64,000 nucleotides of DNA from Scytalidium lignicola (Eukaryota; Ascomycota; Leotiomycetes), in contig NCSJ02000061.1 of NCBI GenBank assembly GCA_002812745.2, forward strand, positions 62,001 to 126,000, written 5' to 3'. Every line of letters starts with the position of its first letter. The stretch's first letter is position 1. Shown here in pieces: positions 1 through 9,837 of the stretch. The notes below the pieces were generated by a model, which had not been told where the DNA came from, searched no databases, and saw nothing but the letters and a program-made list of their open reading frames with translations. The position numbers were made by a program, and so were the translations under genes.

Positions 1-672
1 GAGGCCATCAATTACCCTGCTTGCGGAGGACAGTCTTCCTGTGGAGGCGACAGCTACCCCCAGTCCGTTCAAGCTGGTATTGCTGCCGCAGCGAGCGCGG
101 TAAACTCCTTCAGTAGTCAATGCCCTGACACCCAGCTCGTCTTAGTTGGATATTCTCAGGTATGGCACCCCAATTTGATCCTTGCGACTAACAGCGGCTT
201 TCATGAACATCATTCCGTCCATAGCCATCTAGCAATCCTCGTTACTTACAGCTTATAGGGGAGTGAGATTTTCGATACAGCGCTCTGTGGCGGTGGGGAC
301 CCCAACCAAGGCTACACTAATACCGTGGTGCTGTTCAACAACGCAGCCGTTACTCAGATCAAAGCGGCTATCTTCATGGGTGATCCACAATACGTGGCTG
401 GTCTTCCTTACAACATAGGAACGTGCGCAGCCGGGGGAGTGAGTATTTCATCATGCTACTTGTCCTCTGTGAAAAAGCTAGCTGACGATAATCTTTAGTT
501 TGATGCCCGTTCTTCTGGCTTCTCCTGCCCAAGCGCGTCCAAGATTCAGTCTTACTGTGACGCAACGGACCCGTACTGCTGTAATGGCAACGATGCAAGC
601 ACCCACAATGGCTACGGTGCCGAGTATGGGAATCAAGCATTCCAGTTCGTCGAGCGCAAACTTACGTCATGA
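1..672 (+). CDS. Acetylxylan esterase / cutinase-family (CE5) enzyme, 5' partial
   Basis: Secreted CE5 serine esterases remove acetyl groups from xylan (or hydrolyse cutin). The window opens in exon; the signal peptide and N-terminus lie off the left edge. I read exons 1-159, 259-438 and 499-672, with GT..AG introns at 160-258 and 439-498. The catalytic triad is visible: nucleophile Ser in GYSQG, which is split exactly by the first intron; Asp in the DPYCCNGND segment; His in STHNGYG. The many paired cysteines (CGGQSSC, YCCNGND) are typical of the family. The C-terminus FVERKLTS is normal, so the visible part looks intact. It converges on the Zn2Cys6 gene at 971-2356. CE5 is firm. Acetylxylan esterase rather than cutinase is inferred from resemblance to Axe-type proteins. 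Confidence 0.9.
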
Positions 673-970
673 TCGCTTTGTGTCGATATCCTTCGCGATT
701 TCAGTGTGATTTAGAGCATTGAACAATATGACCTCCGTATAGAATAATGGCTCCGGAAGGATCCTTATGACATGCTTCAGTGAGCCTGCGTATATTGTAT
801 CCTTCTAACAAATTAAGCTTTTTGAATTCAACTCTTGCATACCTCTGTACCATCCTATCCAACTCGGGAAAGAGGGAAAATGCGTACTGTACTAGTATCC
901 AGAAAGCCAATGTACATGATCTTCTATAACAGCCAAACACTATTGATTATTGCAGTCATGTGTTTCGAAA

Positions 971-2356
971 TTATTGTAATCCAGCTGCTCTCCATCTCTC
1001 TTCGCATCTTGCCTGTGCATCCAGATAATGCGTGAAGTCAGCAGAGCGACAGTTCTGCCAATATGCGCGCACAATCTCGCACTGTTGGACGGTGGTGGCA
1101 TTGAGGCCTGCCATATATGCGGTTACGGCCAAGTGAGTGAAGAATCGCGAGGTTAAGGGAATGAGCGCAATAGCTTCACAGACCCGATCCACCGCGGATG
1201 CCAAAGCCACGCACCTTGGATTCACTAAACTGATATTGAGATTGATATCATGGACATCGTCCATTCGACTGAGCACTGCTATGGCCGCCGTGCAACGATA
1301 CGCGTTGGCTGATTGACCACGATCCGTCCCGTCCAAGTCAAGCTTCAGGAGTTGATCCATGGCCCGGATACTAAAGCCCAGTGGATCTGTTGCAACGTTT
1401 ACTTTTGCCAGATCCACAAAGAGATCAAAAGTTTCAGCGGGGCATCCCACTCCGCTGAAGAAGCTCTCATCCAGCGTCTCACGATGCCAATCGTCGAAGA
1501 TCAAACCCGTACTGCCCCTGATGATTGCTCCGATGGCATCGAACCACACCAGGTGGGCCACGATCTCAGTCAGGCCGATGATGTCTTGCGAGAGCCGGTC
1601 AAGATCCCGACGACTTCGACAGTGATGATCCAGGAGGGATCTCGCACCGTACAGATGGCACTGCCATTCTCCAAAGGCACCATCACACACCTCGAAGAAA
1701 GCAAACGTCGTGATACCAAGCAGGGCGACAGGGTTCGCAGTCTCGAGGGTTTCGTTGAGCACCATGAGAGCAGCCAGATAGTGGCGCACCGTGTCCATAG
1801 ATCCTATAGTCTCCTCGCTCGTTGTCGTCGTAGTCGTAGATTGATATTCCGGGATACGCGCATGCATGAAGTCCCAGATGCGCGAGACAAGCCGGATGGC
1901 TTCATCTGAGAGATAGCGCCCAGGTTCGTTACAATTTCCCTCCCTATGCGCCTTGATCCGGTTGCAGAATCCTTCCAAGCGCTTGATGAGGCTTAATCGA
2001 TCCGTACTCTGGGCATTGTTTAATGATGCCTTCCTCTGGATGACTGTTCTTTCTTCTGGGCTATCTGTCACTGTTGCGGGTGAGATCGACACAAGCTGTA
2101 CCTTCTGTATCGAAACCTCATCCTGAGATAGCTTCCTGCGCTTCCGTGTTAAATAGCTTCCTCTCGCTGATACGTCTGCAGTCCAAACTATTTTCTGTGG
2201 GTACCCTCCACATGGCAACCCAGATTGCACGCAGGGGAGACATCGCGGTCGATTCAGATCACATTTAATGGCCCGGAGCTTGCAGCTACGGCAGTCTCGA
2301 TCGTGTCGTATTCCACGCGGTTTTCCGCGTTGATTGCGATGGCTATCTTTCTGCAT
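971..2356 (-). CDS. Zn2Cys6 fungal transcription factor
   Basis: Single-exon protein of 461 aa. The N-terminal binuclear zinc cluster begins around residue 22: CRSCKLRAIKC, six residues, then CLPC and VQSGLPC, giving C-x2-C-x6-C-x6-C-x2-C-x6-C. A basic linker follows (YLTRKRRKLS). From about residue 150 to the end there is an alpha-helical region of the fungal transcription factor type, with segments such as HYLAALMVLNETLETANP and CHLYGARSLLDHHC. The usual ATG at 2354-2356 is followed by basic residues, as expected. The protein should be nuclear. Its targets are unknown, and nothing in the sequence ties it to the neighbouring esterase except proximity. The reading frame shows no damage. Confidence 0.88.
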   Translation of the reverse strand: MQKDSHRNQRGKPRGIRHDRDCRSCKLRAIKCDLNRPRCLPCVQSGLPCGGYPQKIVWTADVSARGSYLTRKRRKLSQDEVSIQKVQLVSISPATVTDSPEERTVIQRKASLNNAQSTDRLSLIKRLEGFCNRIKAHREGNCNEPGRYLSDEAIRLVSRIWDFMHARIPEYQSTTTTTTSEETIGSMDTVRHYLAALMVLNETLETANPVALLGITTFAFFEVCDGAFGEWQCHLYGARSLLDHHCRSRRDLDRLSQDIIGLTEIVAHLVWFDAIGAIIRGSTGLIFDDWHRETLDESFFSGVGCPAETFDLFVDLAKVNVATDPLGFSIRAMDQLLKLDLDGTDRGQSANAYRCTAAIAVLSRMDDVHDINLNISLVNPRCVALASAVDRVCEAIALIPLTSRFFTHLAVTAYMAGLNATTVQQCEIVRAYWQNCRSADFTHYLDAQARCEERWRAAGLQ

Positions 2357-2908
2357 CCCACCAAGCTAAGTAGCGACGTTGGAGTAATATGCCATACTCC
2401 GGTCAGGAATTGGTATGGAATGAGGTGTCAGTTGCTTAGTTAGGAGGGGAATCAAATAAATGAGTGGGGTGGATTACTACTGCAATGGTTTTCAGAGATT
2501 GCCTGAATAATTACCATCAAACAAGAATGGGGAGGGGAAATGATCGCGGTCTCAACGCTTCTGGACCTATCGGAAGCCAACCATTTGAATACGTTATCAA
2601 AGAAGAGATCAGATGCTTGTTCTGGGCCACGCCTAACCTAGGGTAATTGGATGTCAATTATTATCAACATGTAAACATGGGATTTAGATAAGGTCCATCC
2701 GGTCGAAATAGTATAAATAAATTAAGTAGTTCACGAATCTGGGAGCACGAATTTAGTTGGGATCTAGAAATATGTCAGTTTTCCTGCGACTATTAACAAC
2801 ACCCACTACACTGTACCATCATGGCACAGAGGCAAGTGGTCGTCGATATAGACATCACCTTTCCCCTAGGAGCTGTCTATCTTGTAGAAATCCAGCTCGA
2901 TCCTCGCT
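2357..2908. other. Intergenic, promoter side of the Zn2Cys6 gene
   Basis: No convincing coding region. The short open frames here lack any recognisable protein signature. This stretch should hold the promoter of the minus-strand regulator. Confidence 0.5.
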
Positions 2909-3205
2909 CCCAAACCCTCCGCAGATCCCGAAGAACCCCTCAACTGGTCGAAGCGCTGCAGATGGCTCAACACCAGTCTTGTGCTCTTCTACGTCTTCAG
3001 AACCGGCATTACCGGAGGCTCTGTCTCCCCGATGCTCGATCCCATCTCTCATAACATCGGCATCACCCTCGCATAATTGGTGAAGGAGCTGCCTCTCCAT
3101 TCCTCCTAGCCAGCTGGTCCAATGTGGGTAGGCAACTACTGGCTCTGACATTTGGACGACATCCCGTCGTCCTCCTGAGTCTACTCGGATGTATAACCAA
3201 AAGAT
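2909..3205 (+). pseudogene. MFS drug/general transporter relic (N-terminal part)
   Basis: In one frame from about 2909 the sequence reads ADPEEPLNWSKR followed by LNTSLVLFYVF and TGITGG. This is the loop and first membrane helix of fungal 12-TM major facilitator proteins of the DPLNWS type. A stop (TAA, about 3077) follows ITLA. The homology then continues in another frame as FLLASWSNVGRQLLALTFGRHPVVLLSLLG, covering helix 2 and the loop with the family's FGRRP-like signature. It stops near 3205, so only about 95 of roughly 500 residues survive, broken by a stop and a frameshift. It cannot encode a working transporter. Its substrate cannot be inferred. Confidence 0.72.
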
Positions 3206-4317
3206 CTAAAATTAATAATAAAATTCACTATCATATTCACTATCCCAGTCTTCACGTAATTCACTTGCCACGACGGACTCTGCCATGGCTAATACCCTAC
3301 GGCAAAACCACTGCATCTCCAACAAATCAAAGCAAGGTAACGTACATAACCAAGGCTTATCTGCAACTATAGTAAATAATTAGCCTGATTTGATGCGTTT
3401 GTTGCCACAAACGAGGTAAGAATCATACACGCTATATAGTTAAGTCTTTGGTCGATGACGGAATTGTGAGCAGGCTCATAAGGCTCACGTTCATTTTGCC
3501 AGAAAATTCGTAAAGTCAAAGTGGATCCATCTTCAGACACTGAGATTGGCTTCAGAGTATATGCTCCCGCATCCCATACCGCATTTGCAAGGGGACTCAG
3601 GCAAAGTAAATTGGATCCGGTTTCTCCATACATCCGCGTCCTATTCGAGCCAACAGTCACTCTCTAAGAAGCATATTTTTCTGGGGGCCAGAATAATCTG
3701 AGCATTTCCCAGAAGCGACATTGCCTCTTGCAACCCGAATCATCTTGGAGGAGACTAAAGGGTTAAATGTGAGCAAATTCAAGGATTCGAGACCCGCTGA
3801 GTAAACAGCAATAATGATCTCGATAGATGGTCTAAATGTAGTTGGTTAATGATCCTAACTGAACAGGGTTACTTATTGAAACTTACTCTTCCTTCATTCG
3901 ACAAACTGCTTGCCGAAGACACGGCGAGTCCCTTAGGGGCTAGTACGATACTTGTTGACGAAGAATGGCATAGCCTCTTATATGATGATGGCGATAAGGC
4001 GAAAGATGAAACGTGAGCAAACCTGATATGCTTAAGTCCCTCGGTGCATGGAGCATTGAGGTGTGAAGAGTTTGCATTTCGCCCAGTGTCTGTCTCCGAT
4101 GACCTGTGCCGTCTGACTCTAGCTGTGCACTGGGAAGACATAAAACTCGGTCGAAAGAGGAGTTATCCACAGTACCACCAGATCTTCCTGAAGTTGTCCA
4201 TCCATGTATAAGTGTCCAGACCGACGGTAACATATTTAAAGCTAGTAGCACAACTGAAATTACAACAGAGGACCCTGAAAATTTACCTTTGCTTCCTTTC
4301 AAACTTCTAGAGTTGTA
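3206..4317. other. Gene-free stretch
   Basis: I see no supported gene. Overlapping open frames occur on both strands near 3869-4338, but they have no recognisable motif and no intron logic. Confidence 0.4.
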
Positions 4318-4581
4318 ATGGTTTCTGAACTGGATCATTGGCCTACACTTGATGTCGATTCAGATGAAACCAGTCCCGGATTGCCAGCTTAGTCGTCTTA
4401 TGATAGCTGGTTCAGTATCGGGCTGCCAGACTATAAGAATGTTTTCATGGCAGAACAGGCAACGAGGATGTTGTTAGCTCTCCTTAGTCTTACAAAGCAT
4501 CAAGATCTTACAGCAATAGGAGAGGCAGTCTTTAAGATTTGGCTTAGCTTATCAGACAGGCGGCGCTGGTTTGATATATAG
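4318..4581 (+). pseudogene. Unidentified decayed coding sequence
   Basis: One frame runs from an ATG at 4318 to a stop at 4579-4581 with a single internal TAG at 4390. The composition is protein-like: VSELDHWPTLDVDSDE before the stop, then SYDSWFSIGLPDYKN and a helical ATRMLLALLSLTKHQDL and FKIWLSLSDRRRW after it. Acidic, then amphipathic helix content makes chance unlikely but not excluded. I do not recognise the family. The upstream open frame 4106-4318 is in a different phase and could be an earlier part after a frameshift. Confidence 0.25.
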
Positions 4582-5757
4582 ATATACCCGATTCAAAATA
4601 GTTTAGCTTGTTTGGTTACGGCTATACGGATACTACTATAGCATTAATTTACGGTGCTTCTGACCTCCATCTGCGAGGACCAAAGTTTGATTACATTGTG
4701 ACTATAAGGAAAGCTATAATAATTATGAAGTTTGGTAATCACTTCAGAGAACTCTCAAGATCCTAACAATATGCCATAAACTGAAAATGCCAACATCCAC
4801 ATCGACAAACCGTTAAGGTACAATAAAATCTATCATACTGCATCTCTGAGAATTGTTGATCCCTCATTGCTTTCTTAGTCGGACGTGTCTTCCTTAGTAT
4901 CCTTCTCATCTTTCCACTATTATGTTTGGGAGACTTCCCGCGTAATGTACTGTACAACGAATTCCGGAATGATTCCGACAGGTTCCAACTAGTAACTGAT
5001 GGCTTAACGTGTTTAGTTCGTTTTTGCGATCGAGGAATAGTAATTTGCATGGGGCCCTAAAACAGGTAGGTATACTGTTAGCTAGATTAGCCACCGAAGG
5101 GGGAGAGAGAGATTCGGGTATATTCTGAGTCACCAGAGCACTCAAGGAAAGAGTTTCTAAGTGTTCAATACATTGACAGTCTTCGTACTTCTTTGTTTCT
5201 CAACCGCCGTTGTCGGGAGCGTCCTTTCTTCTTCTACTGTTACCCAAACGCGTCAATGACTCTCCATAACCAGATAGATAAAATTAAGTGTCTCCTGGTA
5301 CAGCACCGATCCGCATCTCGACAGTCTTAGGTGCAGATGGTGGTGGTGGTGGCGGTGGGTATGCCATCTATTGAGTTGATGGATGAGTTGGAGTCAAAGA
5401 ATAAATAATGGAAAAGATAACTTGCTGAAAACGGTCTGGAGAGATACACGTGTAAATATAGGCCTGAACAGGATCCAGGTTCTGAAAGAGTTGACACTTA
5501 CCAATAATTTTCGACGCGGAAAAGTTAGAAGAATGAGGCACGTAAATGAAAGTGTGGTTGCTGTCAAACTGTGATGTGGTGGAAGAACAAGAAATAAAGT
5601 AGAAAGTGAAGTATTCATCGACCTCTCCATCAGTTGGCGATTTCGCTTGGCTATTATTAGTGAGCTACTTATTTACTGATTCATGATATTTGTCGATAGA
5701 AAAAGCTCATATTTTTGACTTCCGCCTAGGTCTTGGCACTGGCGAATAGCCTCAGCA
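4582..5757. other. Gene-free stretch
   Basis: No supported gene. It contains a short GT-rich run near 5337-5358 (tggtggtggtggtggcgg). The remaining open frames are short and unrecognisable. Confidence 0.4.
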
Positions 5758-6231
5758 TCTTCTCACTTTGGCGGGGATTCAGCATGCTAATCCAGAAGCG
5801 TATAGACACTACTATAAGCAAGCTGTGATTAGAAGGATGGCCAGAGAATCAAATCGAGGGAAGGAAGCAGAGACATGTAAAACAGGAATGCTGTGTTGAA
5901 GATAGAGTACCCCCGTGAGCCTGTTTCTCTTAAGTTGTTAATAGAAGCATTAATAACAAGTATCATTTCGAAGACACCATCTAGGAGGCGGAACTTGGTG
6001 AATAGGAGCCAAGAATACCTCGAAGCAAGAGAGAAGAGGAGGAATCCGAATACATTTGATGATGAAGAGGCCCAAAGGATCATGAAGGAAGCGACGCCCA
6101 ATTTACGTGGAACTATCGTTCTCCCAGGAGACAAGAATGGAGGAACTCTAAGAAATACGGCACAAAACAGGAAGATAGTATCGGATTATCATAAGCAGCA
6201 ATCTGAATACAGAGATCGCAACATATCCTAG
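5758..6231 (+). pseudogene. Unidentified coding-like debris, two frames
   Basis: From about 5758 one frame reads HLLTLAGIQHANPEAYRHYY and AVIRRMARESNRGKEAE before a stop near 5890. A second frame (5893-6231) carries a very charged stretch, NRSQEYLEAREKRRNP and DYHKQQSEYRDRN. The pattern resembles one gene broken by a frameshift. I do not recognise the family. The QHANPEAYRHYY segment is faintly like the C-terminal box of fungal tyrosine recombinases, but this is too weak to name. Confidence 0.22.
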
Positions 6232-6329
6232 TCATGTCGTTCACGCTCCGCATCTCCAGTCTGAGAAATTCCCAAGACTCCAGTGGGGATTGGGCGGCGG
6301 TCTGATCCGGACGGGGATGGTTTCTCACA

Positions 6330-6371
6330 GTGGGTTAGATGTTTCTCTGAGTGGGTTGGATGTTTCTCAGA
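6330..6371. repeat. 21-bp tandem duplication
   Basis: Two adjacent 21-bp units starting GTGGGTTAGATG and GTGGGTTGGATG, differing at two positions. No gene overlaps it. Confidence 0.7.
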
Positions 6372-7826
6372 GTTGCAGAAGGTTTCGGTTGGAAGGGATT
6401 AGTCTTGTTGCACTAGTTTATAGCCCTTCCCATACTTTTAATAAAGGCTACACCTCTCAAATATGAATTTTCAGTGTTCTAAGTATGAATCTGCCATTCT
6501 ACGTATCTTAGAATTCTTAAATCCAATTCGAACTTACAGGAGCTATAGTATGATAGACGAACCTGGTGATCTTTAGTCGCCTGCACATCATTTTGATAAG
6601 AGTTATGAGTTCTGACCGCAGCAATCTATTATCGCCTTCTATTTCATTCACAATAGCAGCTGCCAAGTGAAGAAATAGATTTCCTTCGCGATCATCAACA
6701 CCCCATGATATGCCACTTTGATGGTTCCGATCTTTCTAACTGTCCCCTGACACGGCAATTCTCAACACGATTACACCGGTGTCACAAGAAAGACCAATCT
6801 CAAAAGAAGTAAGTTCACGGAAGGAGAATAGAAGCTCGCTCCTTGGCTCTCTTAGAATCATTTATTTGTAAACAGCCACATCAATCATTTGGCTTATTTT
6901 GACTTTAACCCGCTCTAAGAGCTTCATTTGGTCTGTGCAACTGACCCAAAAATTAGTTGTGCTGCACTTTTGCTGATGTCGTCTTTTCATCTTTAATAAA
7001 CAACAAATTATCTTCAATGTATAAAGAATTAGAATGTTATGAACTAATGTCTACATAATAAACAACGAATCATCATTAAAAACGCGACGATTATAAAACT
7101 CTTATTGATTATACAGATTAACTCTTGAAGAGTCTCTTTGTGCTCAATTACTACAAATCACGTGGCCTGACAAAACAAGCTCTGTCCCCTTATCATTGTA
7201 GCTAGGGCAGCACCGGGTGTCCAGTCGGGACCGGGATTTATACTATTGGGATTTATGTTACTGTGTAAGCCGATTTTTATTTTCATGGTACACGTACTAG
7301 GCAGCGAGTAACCAACATCCAAATGCAGGAGAGCCTCTCTACTCCTTTGAGGCATAGCCTTACACGCCTTGGTAGGTGGTATCTTCGTACCGGTCCAATT
7401 CGGTTGCCTACTGTTGTCAGCGTGGACGTGGGCCAATCGGGTCAGCCCGTGTGATCTCCAAGGCAGAATAACAGCCAATCAAATTGAAGAACGGCACCGT
7501 CTTTCATGGGACCAATGAAGTGTGAGGACGGCACCGTTCCTGCACCTTTTGTTAGGGGACAGAAGCCATATTCCAATTGCCCTTCCTCCTCTTTCTCTAT
7601 TAGTGATTCCAACACCGCCAGGCATTTCAATCACTCCCTCATTTCAAACCCAACTACAATGCAATGCACACTTTCCGTGGTTTGAGCGGTTTGTAACCCA
7701 CTAGAATCCAACTTCCGTATTCACTCATTCACCTTTGCCTATTATCTACCTGCCTCTGCCACTTCTTCTACCTTCATCTACATCTTCCTCTTTCATCCTC
7801 CCTTTGCTCCAACTGCCAACTTGATA
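6372..7826. other. Long gene-free stretch ending in an SDR promoter
   Basis: AT-rich with no supported coding sequence to about 7140. The last 200 bases before 7827 are a pyrimidine-rich leader (CTCTTTCATCCTCCCTTTGC type), as is common upstream of fungal start codons. Confidence 0.45.
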
Positions 7827-8783
7827 ATGTCGTACACCAGCACTGTCCTTCTGACTGGTGGAACCGGTGACTTAGGCTACTACGCAGCCATCAATATTGC
7901 CCAAAAATACCCAAAATACCTGGTCATCATCACCGGACGCAGTGATCCTAAATCTACGGCCAAGAAGATCAATACCCAGCTCCGCCAACAGAATGTCACT
8001 TTTCTTCCGCTCGATCTCTCCACAACAGCCACAGTACGTACCTTTGCAGAATGATGGGCTACAAAGAATTACCCGTCAATCATCTCTTTGATCTTGAATG
8101 CGGGTATTTTATTCAACGGCCCCATGCAAACGAACAATGAGGGCTACGAGATGACGTTTATGGTCAACCACATCGGTCACGCATTGCTTTTTCATCTTCT
8201 CACTCCCTTTCTTACTCCTGATGCACGAGTGATCGTTACCGCATCAGGAACTCACGATCTAATCCGGACAGAAAAGAGCGGTCTTCCCGATGCTATCTAC
8301 TATTCGGCTGAGCAACTCGCACACCCGGACCCCGCGACCGCCTATCCTAAGGGCATACAGCGTTACAACACTAGCAAACTCACCAACATACTCTGGGCAT
8401 ACGCACTGTCTCGCCATCTTCAGGATGCCAAATCAAGCATTACAGTAAATGCCTTCAATCCTGGCCTCATGTTTGGCACTGGATTGGGTCGTGATTACAC
8501 TCTAGTTTTCAGATTCATGTGGTTCCACGTCTTTCCGCATATCGGTCCTCTTGTGAAATTTATAATGCCGACCGTTCGAAATGTCAAGGAAAGTGGTGCT
8601 GAGTTGGCGTGGGTTGCACTTAGTTCAGAGACGGCGGGCATCACAGGAAAGTATTTTGACGGGAAGAAAGATACTACGAGCAGTGCTGCAAGCTACGACG
8701 TCGCAAAACAAGAGGATCTTTGGCAATGGACTGTAAAGACTTTAGTGGGAGAGGCAGATGGATTAACTGGACTTAGGAAGTGA
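7827..8783 (+). pseudogene. Short-chain dehydrogenase/reductase with one in-frame stop
   Basis: NAD(P)-dependent oxidoreductase of the protochlorophyllide/retinol reductase-like SDR group, about 318 codons. The ATG at 7827 follows a pyrimidine-rich leader. The cofactor motif is TGGTGDLGYYAA near residue 9. NAG follows near residue 91, the catalytic Ser in VTASGTHD, and the YNTSK active site gives the Tyr-x3-Lys pair. The frame is open from end to end except one TGA at 8052-8054, between TVRTFAE and WATKNYPS. Both sides are in the same frame and conserved, and no plausible intron removes the codon. A C-to-T change of CGA would explain it. It may be a very young pseudogene, a sequencing error or a read-through case. 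It sits upstream of the polyketide synthase relic and may have shared its pathway. Confidence 0.85.
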
Positions 8784-8931
8784 GCCTTGTAATTGCTAGT
8801 ATAGGTAGTGAGATATACGGCCTTGAAGTAATACTATCTTTCTCTTTTCCCTAAATATTTTACAAATTTAAGGGTCAAAACTGGGATTATGACTGGGATT
8901 AGACTAGGATCGTGAGATTCTGAACAAGGAC

Positions 8932-9606
8932 TGCCTCCGAAAAGCTGCGGAATTGACACCAAAGGGCGGTTTTAATGTGATCTTGAGCAGTGCTCAGGGC
9001 GAACTTCTACACTCGTCTCTCCAAGTACTAGCAACGCTAGGTCACATCATGGACGTAGGCCGAGCTGATAAACAGAGCGCTCAGGCGATAAGCTTGGAGC
9101 TGGCTTAAAAGAATGCATCTTACTGTTCGGTTGACCCTTTGATAATTCTTGACTCTGATCCATTACTTGGTCAAGAACTCATGCAAGCTGTTGACGGCTA
9201 TTACCGTAAAGGACACATTAGACCCATTCCAAAGATTACGGCACCCGATGTTGCTCAGCTGTCACAAGTATTGGGTAATTTCTCCGCCATGATAGGCCAG
9301 CTTGTCGTAACCTTTACAAATCCGGAGAGCCTAGTCAGAATGATTTCTGCAACCCCGACTGCAAGCTTTGACCATGAAGCCTGATATGTCATCACTAGAG
9401 GTTTAGGCAGCTTAGCACAGTCCTTGGTTTGATAGATGGATGATCGAGGTGCAAGCCACATGGTGCTTCTTTCTAGACGTGACGTTACCACCGTCTCTAG
9501 AGCCCAGAAACTTATCAAATCATTAGCACGTCGTGATATTGACGTCAAAGCCGAGTTGCATCAAAGCCGAGTTGTGCAATTGGTTTTATCAAGCGCTTGG
9601 AGCTAG
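8932..9606 (+). pseudogene. Highly reducing polyketide synthase relic (ER end to KR start)
   Basis: A single frame shows, in order, the end of an enoylreductase domain (GGFNVILSSAQGELLHSSLQ, then YYRKGHIRPIPKI and VVTFTNPESLVRM) and the start of a ketoreductase domain (YVITRGLGSLAQSLV, then MDDRGASHMVLLSRR). This order is that of fungal iterative type I polyketide synthases. The frame holds stops at 9106, 9382 and a double stop in the ketoreductase. The glycine-rich NADPH loop, normally GGLGGLG, is damaged. About 225 of over 2,000 residues remain, so the enzyme is dead. The SDR before it and the DUF3505 regulator after it may be left from the same biosynthetic cluster. Confidence 0.85.
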
Positions 9607-9837
9607 TATTAGCATGTTAGATCTTCTTAATCCGAGTGTTAGGCATAAATACGCTGGCTGGTAAGATAGTTGGTGAGGCGTTGGCGGCCAAGGCATGAAT
9701 TAGGTGAACTTATTTATATATATTAGATTTAGAGGTATATACTCTAAATACGCATTAACCTTGAACGCCGATAAGAAGATGCAACAATTTTGTCATCCAC
9801 CCTGTTGAGTTGCCACCGATCCTAGGTTCCATACGTC

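Noticed and set aside
1313..1909. Plus-strand open frame of 198 codons inside the first Zn2Cys6 gene
   Set aside because: Antisense shadow of a well-supported coding frame; no motif of its own.
5758..5890. Fragment of a tyrosine recombinase (QHANPEAYRHYY)
   Set aside because: Resemblance to the C-terminal recombinase box is too weak without a database search.
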